Source: a virus
DNA length: 64,000 bases
Virus record (IMG/VR): IMGVR_UViG_3300020463_003399
Coordinates: 1-64,000 of that record
Direction: 5' to 3' (one strand)
Under the pieces are notes generated by a model that did no database searches, was not told the origin of the DNA, and saw nothing but the letters and a program-made list of their open reading frames with translations. Position numbers and translations under genes: made by a program. Positions 1 to 6,322 of this stretch are shown piece after piece. The first letter of the stretch is position 1. The number at the start of each line of letters is the position of its first letter.

Positions 1-108
1 AAGAACAAAAAACAAATAAAGATAGCAAATATACTCAATACAAAGCCTTCAGATGCAAAAGTATTACTAGAAATAGAAAACTATATTATTATTAAGGTAC
101 CAGTATAA
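1..108 (+). CDS. C-terminal end of an unidentified protein (partial)
   Basis: An open frame runs in from the left edge and ends at the TAA at 106-108, leaving only 35 codons of a lysine- and isoleucine-rich C-terminus. Its stop overlaps the ATG of the next gene (TAATG), the usual arrangement for translationally coupled phage genes, which supports a real coding end. The fragment is too short to identify. Confidence 0.6.
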   Translation, partial: KNKKQIKIANILNTKPSDAKVLLEIENYIIIKVPV

Positions 109-854
109 TGTGGACAAATCCAGTAGAAAAAGAAGTCTGGATACTAGATGATTTTCTTCCAGAAGATAAAGTTGATGAACTATTAGAAAAGTTAAACGCA
201 ACTAACTATAGAACTATCGGTGAAACAATCAAATCAGAATCACAATTAAAAGACAGTAAAGTAGAACAAGATACACAAACAGTATCAGACTTTTCATATA
301 ACGTACATGGTGACGTAAAGATAAGAGAAGACTTTGTGGTTAGAGATTCTATTGCTGAACAACTGTCAAAAATATTTCCGAAAGAAAGTGTAGCAGACTA
401 CACAGACAGAGATAATGAACTTTTTCCTTTACAACTTTTCATGAAAAGTCACGGAGTGGGAAGACGTTATTCACTTCATTCAGAATCAATTAGTACATAT
501 GGTACTCATGGATTTATGATATTTTTAGATGAAGTAGAGGGTTGTGATTTAGTATTTCCAAGTGAGAAATCTTTACCTGCATTGTGGGAAAAATATCCTC
601 TATGGAAACCCATATGGGAAAAGAATAAAGAGACTATACCAACAAGTAGATACTTAGATGACTTTAGATATTCACCAAAAAGAAATCAATGTATTCTATT
701 TAAAATTGAATCTGCACATTATGTTGATGAACCACAAGGAGAATTCATTGATAAGCCTGGTTCTTGGCGTCACTCAATACAAGGTTGGCCATGGGTTGAA
801 TCTGAATTTCAGAAAAGAATGTTAAACAAAATATCTACATATAGCGATAGATAA
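108..854 (+). CDS. 2OG-Fe(II) oxygenase-like protein
   Basis: This 248-residue protein looks like a double-stranded beta-helix 2-oxoglutarate/Fe(II) oxygenase of the prolyl-4-hydroxylase type. What is seen: a metal-binding-like H124-x-E126 (LHSES), a distal His about 80 residues later (H204, SAHYV), and a following Arg in WRHSIQGW (R221) in the position that binds 2-oxoglutarate. The usual HxD is HxE here. The substrate is unknown; phage members of this class are often linked to protein or nucleic acid hydroxylation, but that is inference. The start overlaps the upstream stop, with AAGGT about 9 bases upstream as a ribosome site. Confidence 0.6.
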   Translation: MWTNPVEKEVWILDDFLPEDKVDELLEKLNATNYRTIGETIKSESQLKDSKVEQDTQTVSDFSYNVHGDVKIREDFVVRDSIAEQLSKIFPKESVADYTDRDNELFPLQLFMKSHGVGRRYSLHSESISTYGTHGFMIFLDEVEGCDLVFPSEKSLPALWEKYPLWKPIWEKNKETIPTSRYLDDFRYSPKRNQCILFKIESAHYVDEPQGEFIDKPGSWRHSIQGWPWVESEFQKRMLNKISTYSDR

Positions 855-881
855 AAAATTAAAAAAAAGTTAAAAAAAGTA

Positions 882-910
882 TTGACACAGGTATTCAAAT
901 TTGTTATTAT
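882..910 (+). promoter_or_regulatory. sigma70-type promoter
   Basis: TTGACA at 882-887 and TATTAT at 905-910 are separated by exactly 17 bases, a near-consensus host sigma70 promoter. It drives a leader of about 118 bases in front of the small gene at 1035. Confidence 0.8.
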
Positions 911-916
911 TAAAGT

Positions 917-1034
917 ATTAAAGATGTCAAGTGTCTCCTCTCAACCTCTCTCATCTAGCTAGGCATCTTTAGTATTCTCATACGAGAGCGAGTATTATCC
1001 CGGCTACGGCCGGGATAATTTTAAAGAGGTTCAA
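917..1034 (+). promoter_or_regulatory. Structured 5' leader with possible RBS sequestration
   Basis: The predicted transcript contains an 8-bp pairing TAAAGATG (919-926) with CATCTTTA (964-971). It also has a perfect 11-bp hairpin (994-1019) closed by a C(UACG)G tetraloop and followed by TTTT. AACCTCT at 943-949 is complementary to the ribosome site AGAGGTT at 1025-1031. Together these would allow alternative folds that expose or hide the ribosome site. This is read from complementarity only; no known riboswitch class was recognised. Confidence 0.5.
994..1022 (+). terminator. Stable hairpin with U tract (attenuator-like)
   Basis: ATTATCCCGGC (994-1004), loop TACG, GCCGGGATAAT (1009-1019), then TTTT at 1019-1022. 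The stem is perfect and UNCG-type loops are unusually stable. It sits directly before the ribosome site of the next gene, so it could stop or slow transcription entering that gene. The U tract is short, so termination may be weak. Confidence 0.5.
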
Positions 1035-1208
1035 ATGGATAAAAACGAAAAGAAAAAACTAGAAAAAGCCGAACTAGAAAAACAGATACAAAAGTATCTT
1101 AAAAAAGGTGGCAAAGTAGATTATTGTCCTGAAGGTGCAATCACAGATGAAGGACAAATGAATTATAAGTTTCGTAGGAATAAAAAATCCCCAAAATCAA
1201 GTGGTTAA
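1035..1208 (+). CDS. Small charged protein of unknown function
   Basis: A 57-residue lysine/glutamate-rich protein starts at the ATG at 1035, 5 bases after AGAGG. Its N-terminal third is a likely amphipathic helix with many Lys and Glu; the middle has a single Cys in VDYCPEG; the C-terminus is basic. It lies behind its own promoter and structured leader, which is a heavy regulatory investment for such a small gene. No family was recognised. Confidence 0.65.
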   Translation: MDKNEKKKLEKAELEKQIQKYLKKGGKVDYCPEGAITDEGQMNYKFRRNKKSPKSSG

Positions 1209-1227
1209 CTTAACAACGTTGTTAAGT
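1208..1227. repeat. 20-bp perfect DNA palindrome
   Basis: ACTTAACAACGTTGTTAAGT is its own reverse complement and begins in the stop codon of the 57-residue gene. As RNA it would form a short hairpin followed by a weak U-rich stretch; as DNA it has the symmetry of a dimer-binding operator. It lies 27 bases before the next start codon. Confidence 0.6.
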
Positions 1228-1253
1228 ATCTTTAAATTTCCATAAATATTAGT

Positions 1254-1481
1254 ATGAAAATACTAATGGTAATAATATTCGTCCTATCAAATGGAAAAGA
1301 AATATATCCAACGCAAGAAGGTTGGAGACCTACAGTTATGGATTCTTTGGAAGCATGTGAAATAAGAAAAGCGGCCGCTAAAGAATATATAGATTGGTCT
1401 TTTGAAACTGGAAACATGCCTAGCTATTATGCAGGATATAAAATTCTTTGTGAAGTTACCGGAGGAGATAAAGATGATTAA
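1254..1481 (+). CDS. Small secreted or membrane-associated protein, unknown
   Basis: This 75-residue protein opens with a short hydrophobic stretch (MKILMVIIFVLS) and then a hydrophilic region with two cysteines (SLEACEIRK and KILCEVTG), which could form a disulfide after export. No family was recognised. The ATG has no Shine-Dalgarno sequence. A late-promoter-like CATAAATA ends 5 bases before it, placing the predicted transcript start on the ATG itself. The stop overlaps the next gene. Confidence 0.6.
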   Translation: MKILMVIIFVLSNGKEIYPTQEGWRPTVMDSLEACEIRKAAAKEYIDWSFETGNMPSYYAGYKILCEVTGGDKDD

Positions 1482-1602
1482 ATGGCATAGAAAACAAACT
1501 GAATACTGGCAAAAGAAATTTAATGTAGACGCATATGGTCTTGCATGGATTGCCTGGGCTAAAGGTCTTGTAATGGGTTTATTGATTGCTTGGTTTATTT
1601 AA
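1474..1602 (+). CDS. Small single-pass membrane protein
   Basis: A 42-residue protein starts at the ATG at 1474, 7 bases after GGAGGAG (1461-1467); this overlaps the end of the preceding gene in another frame. It has a basic N-terminus (KWHRKQTEYWQKK) and one hydrophobic C-terminal segment (GLAWIAWAKGLVMGLLIAWFI region), consistent with a single-pass inner-membrane peptide. Longer starts in the same frame lie inside the preceding gene and lack a ribosome site. The 3' end overlaps the convergent nuclease gene by 8 bases. Function unknown. Confidence 0.65.
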   Translation: MIKWHRKQTEYWQKKFNVDAYGLAWIAWAKGLVMGLLIAWFI

Positions 1603-2125
1603 CACCATCGATACAATGATATTCAAATCTTTCAGTATTGTATAACCAAAATTCTTCTGTACTTAAAACTATCCAAGTACCATATTTCTCAGAATTATAT
1701 TTAACATGAATAGGGCTTCTCCAGCCTTTATTCAATAATACTTCTTGAAATGCTACGTAAGTTCCCTTACGACTAAATTTCATAAAAACGATATTCACAT
1801 CATTTTCTTCTGCGATATCCATAGTCTGATTTATCCAACCTTCTAAAAGCGGAATTTTTTTATTGTGTAGAAAATGGTGAAAAGGAAAATCAGCATAATT
1901 TTTGCATTCGCAATTAAAATACTTCCAATTATCAGGAGGTATAATATCTCCTTTAAAACCTCTTACTTGTCCTTCACTTAAATTAGATGCTCTATGGAAA
2001 TTACTTCCACCTATATATGCACCACTATTAGGTACACGTACAAAGCTACCATTATATTTCTCACTTAGGAACTTAGCTAACTCTCTTTCATAGCTACTAC
2101 CTTTTGCTTTACTTTTACTTGGCAT
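1595..2125 (-). CDS. PD-(D/E)XK nuclease, Holliday-junction-resolvase-like
   Basis: This 176-residue protein has the signature order of small PD-(D/E)XK nucleases: an N-terminal KGSSYERELAKFL helix with the first Glu, a serine/glycine stretch (PNSGAYIGG), then GFKGDI and ECKNY, which supply the metal-binding Asp and the E-x-K. Such proteins cleave branched or double-stranded DNA; a recombination or packaging repair role is inferred. It is transcribed on the minus strand, away from the neighbouring structured-RNA region, and converges on a small membrane-protein gene. Confidence 0.75.
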   Translation of the reverse strand: MPSKSKAKGSSYERELAKFLSEKYNGSFVRVPNSGAYIGGSNFHRASNLSEGQVRGFKGDIIPPDNWKYFNCECKNYADFPFHHFLHNKKIPLLEGWINQTMDIAEENDVNIVFMKFSRKGTYVAFQEVLLNKGWRSPIHVKYNSEKYGTWIVLSTEEFWLYNTERFEYHCIDGVK

Positions 2126-2275
2126 AAATTATATCTTCCATTATTAAAGGTCTAAAGACCTAATCCCTTTTAATTCTCAATCGCTTTGCTCTTTCGAATT
2201 AATTCGGTATTTGTTTTATTAGTATATATCATTAATGGGTATATGTCAATAGTATTAGTCTCTGTCCCGTGAAGA

Positions 2276-2667
2276 AGCCATAATTGCCCTGTTGCCAGGA
2301 CAATTAAAAAATGGCTGTACAGAAAATCTTGTCTTATCTGTCCCTTGCTCATCGCCTCTATGTCTAAGTTAGTCGCTAGTTACGACGGAGTCGGTTGGCG
2401 ATCCCTCCTTAACTTAGTATTGCATCTTTCGATCCAACGGCACTCTTTATAATCCACATAGATAGAAACTATAAAAAGCAGATAGTGTTATAAAAACCTA
2501 TCATCGGTAATATTATTACTAGTCAACCATGTCCTTCAGAGACCATGGCTGTTTTATGATTATGAATACTCTTTTGTGGTTTACGAGAAGAATGTCAGAA
2601 TTCATCCTGACTAGTCCGACGGCAAATCTTAAATTTGCAATCTCAATCCCGTGTCGGCAACCCGACA
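2276..2667 (-). ncRNA. Candidate structured noncoding RNA, class unknown
   Basis: This roughly 390-base gene-poor stretch is packed with hairpins. Main stems: 2276-2316 (AGCCAT/ATGGCT outer, AATTG..CCTG/CAGG..CAATT inner), 2364-2417 (CTAAGTTA/TAACTTAG), 2525-2550, 2594-2611, 2622-2638 and 2652-2667. Three stems have positions that are A-C mismatches on the plus strand but G-U pairs on the minus strand, and the first hairpin closes with a GCAA (GNRA) loop only on the minus strand, so the RNA is most likely minus-strand. CCGAC of the 2652-2667 hairpin can also pair with GTCGG at 2616-2621, giving exclusive folds. It lies between gp26 and the nuclease gene, both minus strand. No known class (tmRNA, RNase P, group I/II intron) was recognised. 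Confidence 0.5.
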
Positions 2668-2754
2668 AACGATTCCACTATGTATGCTGAGATATTAGTC
2701 ATTCCCTATTCCTATTCACCGAGTTATATATTAGATGTATTAGTCGTATTAGTT

Positions 2755-3818
2755 TTACAATATTGGCATTCCTGCCTTTTTACTCATTTCAAAGTTTTTC
2801 TCAATAATTTTATTGAGATGCTTAATATGAGACACTGGCATATCGTGTAGATCCCGAATCGAAACCCCACCTCTCATATACCAACTTAATTCTAACAAAT
2901 TATAGTGTAGTTTGTCAAGTTCTTTTTCAAACTTTTTTTGTTTTTCTACAATTTCTTCACCGCTGGCGGTTGCTAACCAGCTACGGAAAAATTTATAGGG
3001 TTCATTTCTAAGCTAATTGTCTCTTTATGACCGCAATCTTCAACTGGACAAACAAAGTTAAACTTGTTTAATTCTGCTGGTTTTCTTGTAATTTTTTCTA
3101 CTGATTTGTTGATATTAGTTACTAAACTTGCAGGTATATTAGCTAGAAATTCATTAATTTGTACTCTATCTGTTATATCTGCCTCTTTAGTACGTATCAT
3201 AGAAACTGTTTCAGATAATAAATCTACATTTTGTCTAGCAACACGTTCAAAACTTGAATAAAAACGTTTGGCAAGTTCTAACTCATCAGCATCATCTTTA
3301 CTTTGTGTTTTGATGTTATTAACAATTCTTTGTTCTTCTAGCTGAATGAGAGCAACCCGTGTTACACTCTCTAAACTCGGTGGTTTAACATGTATCTCTA
3401 AATCTTCATACATTATAGGTTCTACAACATCTATATCTGGAAATTTGTTCAACAAAAAGTTAATGTCAATGTTAAAATCGCTTTGATTATCACATTTAGT
3501 ACATTTGTGTGTATGTGTGACTTCTTTTCCATATGTAGCATAGCTGATAGCTAAAAATAATGCCTCAGCATCAATGTTGCATAAGTTTCTTGGGTTCGGT
3601 ATTGATGGACAACAACTTTTAAACAAACTAATCATAGCTTCACCGTTTAATAGTGAGTCAGGGTTTCTTAAAGTTATTTCATCAATAGCCGTCATAGGCA
3701 TAACGCCTATTTCATCAATAATAGTTTGGTCTATTTCAGGATTAAATCTTCCTTTAGTAGGCAAACTTACATAAATTGCCGGCTTTCTAAAATACTTAGT
3801 TAGCGGATTCTCGTTCAT
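2755..3818 (-). CDS. gp26 baseplate protein, -1 frameshift fusion product
   Basis: Translation of gp26 can shift -1 at AAATTTT (minus strand, 2994-2988; codons A AAT TTT) and continue for 77 codons to the TAA at 2757-2755, giving a 354-residue product. The extension reads FRSWLATASGEE, a charged coiled stretch, then WYMRGGVSIRD and a C-terminal helix ending MPIL. It has no start codon of its own: a stop (TAG) lies just upstream in that frame, and the first ATG is 38 codons in. The sequence is clearly protein-like and in the frame reached only by slippage. See the separate signal entry for the hairpin. Confidence 0.65.
2962..2994 (-). promoter_or_regulatory. Programmed -1 frameshift signal
   Basis: On the minus strand the heptamer A AAT TTT (2994-2988) fits X XXY YYZ in the gp26 frame. 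Six bases (TCCGTA) separate it from a hairpin GCTGG (2981-2977) with CCAGC (2966-2962), which can extend through CCG/CGG. The gp26 stop TAG (2975-2973) lies inside the hairpin loop. Heptamer, spacer length and hairpin together match known bacterial -1 frameshift sites. Confidence 0.65.
2973..3818 (-). CDS. 26: Baseplate hub subunit gp26-like protein (zero-frame product)
   Basis: This 281-residue protein matches the T4 gp26 baseplate family in overall plan: an N-terminal KYFRKPAIYVSLPTKGRF segment, then MPMTAIDEITLRNPDSLLNG and a cysteine-bearing middle (CTKC near residue 110). A C-terminal C-x4-C pair in FVCPVEDCGHK suggests a zinc site. It contributes to the baseplate hub at the tail tip. 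The start at 3818 follows AAGGAATTA-type purines. A shorter T4 homologue (about 208 residues) is known; this one is longer and is probably also expressed as a frameshift extension. Confidence 0.75.
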   Translation of the reverse strand: MNENPLTKYFRKPAIYVSLPTKGRFNPEIDQTIIDEIGVMPMTAIDEITLRNPDSLLNGEAMISLFKSCCPSIPNPRNLCNIDAEALFLAISYATYGKEVTHTHKCTKCDNQSDFNIDINFLLNKFPDIDVVEPIMYEDLEIHVKPPSLESVTRVALIQLEEQRIVNNIKTQSKDDADELELAKRFYSSFERVARQNVDLLSETVSMIRTKEADITDRVQINEFLANIPASLVTNINKSVEKITRKPAELNKFNFVCPVEDCGHKETISLEMNPINFSVAG

Positions 3819-3835
3819 TATTAATTCCTTGATTT

Positions 3836-3844
3836 GATAAATAC
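3836..3844 (+). promoter_or_regulatory. T4-like late promoter
   Basis: GATAAATAC lies 86 bases before the tape-measure-like gene at 3930. It matches the T4 late promoter TATAAATA in 7 of 8 positions and recurs before most virion genes in the window. Confidence 0.65.
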
Positions 3845-3929
3845 ACTTATATAAATTACTAAGTGGTTATATACGTATATTTAGACATATTATAAACTAC
3901 GAAGTTTAACTTGTCAAGAGAGAAATTTA

Positions 3930-6269
3930 ATGGCTGAAGGCGATGTAACAATAACAGGTTTGAGTCCGAATGTACCACAATGGTCTACGGAACAAACATT
4001 ACTTAAAGTAACGCAGATTTTACAGAAAGAAAATCTACTTACTTCACAGGTTATTAAAAGTATTAATGCCCTGGCGTCAGGTAATGCCGAAACAGTAAAA
4101 GAAGTACGTCAAAATGTACAACAAGCCAGAGAAACCGCTAAAGCAACAAAAGAATTAGAAAAAACCACTGCACAATCAGTACAAGAAGAAAAGAAGTCTT
4201 TTAATATCTTTAGTAATATCTACAAAGGCATAGAAAGACTAGTAAGAGTCGAAGAATTACAAAACACATTACAAGAAAAAAGAACAAAAGCACTTGAAGA
4301 AAAAATATTTCAGGCAACAATGAAATCGGCACCTGATGGCGATGTACAAGCGGCTAGATTAGATGCAAAAATGAAGGCGGCAACACAGGCAACGAAAAAC
4401 TCTGAAACAAATATTCTTAGTGGTGACATTAATCCTAACTTTTTTCAAAAAACTATTAAAGGTATTGCAGGCATGACAGTTGCGGCAGAAGGATTTAATG
4501 CATACTTAGGTCAAAACTTTGAAGATAGATTTAATCTTGCAAACGAAATAAGACAATCTGGTTTATTTGCAGGTTTAGATTCTGCTTCTGCAGGATTAAT
4601 TGGGTTTTCAGAAACAGTTAATGATAGTAACTTTACATTAGGTCAAGCGGCAGAATTTACTGAAAGATTTTCACAAGCAGTTGGTAGAACAGGCGTTGAG
4701 GCGGCAATGAGATTTGTAAACGCCATGGCATATGATAGGCAACTTGAAAATGGAGAAAAAGCATTAGGCTTGATGGAAAGATTTGGTATGGACTTTAGAC
4801 AAGTTAGTATTGTGTCAGGTGAATATCTAGAATCTTTAAGATCCGCAAACGTATTAGGAAAATTGTCACAAGCACAAATGGAAGCAGGCATGGAAGACTT
4901 TATGGATGGGGTTACTGCAACATCTAACGTCTTAAAAATTAGTTTAGAAGATTCTGCAAAGATGATTGCAGATAGATTGAACAGAGATGATATTGCTGGG
5001 TTCATGGCTCTTATGAGTGATGATAAAAAACAACAAACAACGGCGGCATTAGCAGGTGTTGGTCTTGAAGATGGAAGTGTATTAGGTGAGGCAATTATTA
5101 AAAGGATTGCAATGGGTAGTGAAGGATTTTTAGTTTCAGATGACAGAGCCCAACTAATGGAAACAGCCCAAGGTGCAGAAATAGTTAGACTTATTGAACA
5201 AGTAGGTTTAATTGCAGACCAAGGCGGAGACGTAAGTGCGGCGATGAAAACATTTATGTCTGGCGCAGGACAAATGGTTGATGCTAATCAAGGTGATGCT
5301 ACTGCTAAATTACTGATGGCTACTGGACAAGGCAATATAGGAAAAATGTTTACTGAAATTGAAAAATTTTCAGGAACTATTGGTGACATTGACAAAGGAA
5401 TTACACCGTTAGCTGAGGCAGACGTTGCCCAAGTTGCTAAAGACGATATTGCAAGAACGGCCACAGTTGCTATCGAAGGATTGGTAAACACACAAATGCC
5501 AGTCTTTGCAGAAAACTTAAAAGGTATCAATACACAAACTGCTGGTATAATTAACAACTTAGAACAAGTAGGACTTAATCTAGCACCAGCGGCCTCGGTA
5601 GCCGCTAGAACGGCAGGAATAATAACTGAGGCAGGCAGAGGCATTGGAGATGCAATGCTAGACGCCTTAGAATTTATAACATCACCATTAGATAATGCCG
5701 TTACAGGTACTGTAAAAGTAATTGGAGCAGATGATACTAAAACAGGACAAATTATTACTGATACTCAACAAACAGATGAAGAAAAAGATAAAAACATAGC
5801 AACAAAACGACAGACCAAAGATATCACAAAGGGCGAAGAAAGTTTACGTGAAGGTGGTATTGTTAATATGTTGATAGATGGTCAAGCAAAAAATATGTTT
5901 GACGAATTATTTGAAGTTTTATTAAAAGATAAAAATGCTGATATATCAGGAAACGTATCTGAACTATCAGATTTAATGGGATTTGATAGTTTCTTTAAAG
6001 ATGATGCAGAATCTATAAAAGAAAGTCAAGCAGAATTAATGAGAGCAATCGAAGCCATTAAAGAAAAAGACGAATTCAGGGCTGAAGGTGGACAAGAAAA
6101 ACTACAGAAATTATTAGATGCACTAGAAGCCATGCAATCAGAAACATATGAAAAGAGTATGTTCAGAGGTGACGAAGCAACAAAGGCAAGAAACGATGAA
6201 AACGCCACAGAAAAAGACGCTTTAGTTGGAGCAATTAGAGATTTAATAGACTCAATCAAGAGGCAATAA
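3930..6269 (+). CDS. Putative tape measure / large tail structural protein
   Basis: This 779-residue protein is mostly alpha-helical, with a coiled-coil-rich N-terminus (residues about 45-130: long Gln/Glu/Lys/Ala heptads). A small-residue-rich central domain of alternating Ala/Gly helices follows, then a second charged helical C-terminus. Length, helix content and position between gp26 and the portal gene suggest a tail length determinant analogous to T4 gp29 (590 residues), but I see no diagnostic motif. An alternative is another large internal virion protein. The start ATG follows GAGAGAAATTTA. A late promoter lies upstream. Confidence 0.45.
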   Translation: MAEGDVTITGLSPNVPQWSTEQTLLKVTQILQKENLLTSQVIKSINALASGNAETVKEVRQNVQQARETAKATKELEKTTAQSVQEEKKSFNIFSNIYKGIERLVRVEELQNTLQEKRTKALEEKIFQATMKSAPDGDVQAARLDAKMKAATQATKNSETNILSGDINPNFFQKTIKGIAGMTVAAEGFNAYLGQNFEDRFNLANEIRQSGLFAGLDSASAGLIGFSETVNDSNFTLGQAAEFTERFSQAVGRTGVEAAMRFVNAMAYDRQLENGEKALGLMERFGMDFRQVSIVSGEYLESLRSANVLGKLSQAQMEAGMEDFMDGVTATSNVLKISLEDSAKMIADRLNRDDIAGFMALMSDDKKQQTTAALAGVGLEDGSVLGEAIIKRIAMGSEGFLVSDDRAQLMETAQGAEIVRLIEQVGLIADQGGDVSAAMKTFMSGAGQMVDANQGDATAKLLMATGQGNIGKMFTEIEKFSGTIGDIDKGITPLAEADVAQVAKDDIARTATVAIEGLVNTQMPVFAENLKGINTQTAGIINNLEQVGLNLAPAASVAARTAGIITEAGRGIGDAMLDALEFITSPLDNAVTGTVKVIGADDTKTGQIITDTQQTDEEKDKNIATKRQTKDITKGEESLREGGIVNMLIDGQAKNMFDELFEVLLKDKNADISGNVSELSDLMGFDSFFKDDAESIKESQAELMRAIEAIKEKDEFRAEGGQEKLQKLLDALEAMQSETYEKSMFRGDEATKARNDENATEKDALVGAIRDLIDSIKRQ

Positions 6270-6275
6270 ATGGTG

Positions 6276-6304
6276 TTGACACGGTATCTTAAATATGATA
6301 CTAT
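6276..6304 (+). promoter_or_regulatory. sigma70-type promoter before the portal gene
   Basis: TTGACA (6276-6281), 17-base spacer and TACTAT (6299-6304), followed by GGAGATAAGG and the portal ATG at 6323. An early-type promoter directly before a head gene is unusual among the otherwise late-promoted structural genes. Confidence 0.6.
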
Positions 6305-6322
6305 AGGAGATAAGGATTAAAA

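Noticed and set aside
1232-1417. Hydrophobic minus-strand frame of 61 codons
   Set aside because: It is antisense to the better supported plus-strand gene at 1254, without promoter or ribosome site.
2170-2352. A 60-codon minus-strand frame (MSKGQIRQDF...) that continues upstream through one in-frame TAA as further protein-like sequence
   Set aside because: It lies over a hairpin with G-U support for structured RNA, has a poorly spaced ribosome site, and needs a stop codon to be ignored. I prefer the RNA reading, but a decayed gene cannot be excluded.
2276-2667. tmRNA, RNase P RNA or group I/II intron
   Set aside because: None of the hallmark sequences (tRNA-like end with a tag frame, RNase P core, intron P7 or domain V) was found.
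2840-2880. tRNA T-arm-like GGTTTCGATTC on the minus strand
   Set aside because: The flanking bases do not form a T-stem or acceptor stem, and the segment codes for the YMRGGVS motif of the gp26 extension.
3930-6269. Assigning the 779-residue protein as gp29 with certainty
   Set aside because: Position and helix content fit a tape measure but no diagnostic motif was seen, so it was left as putative.
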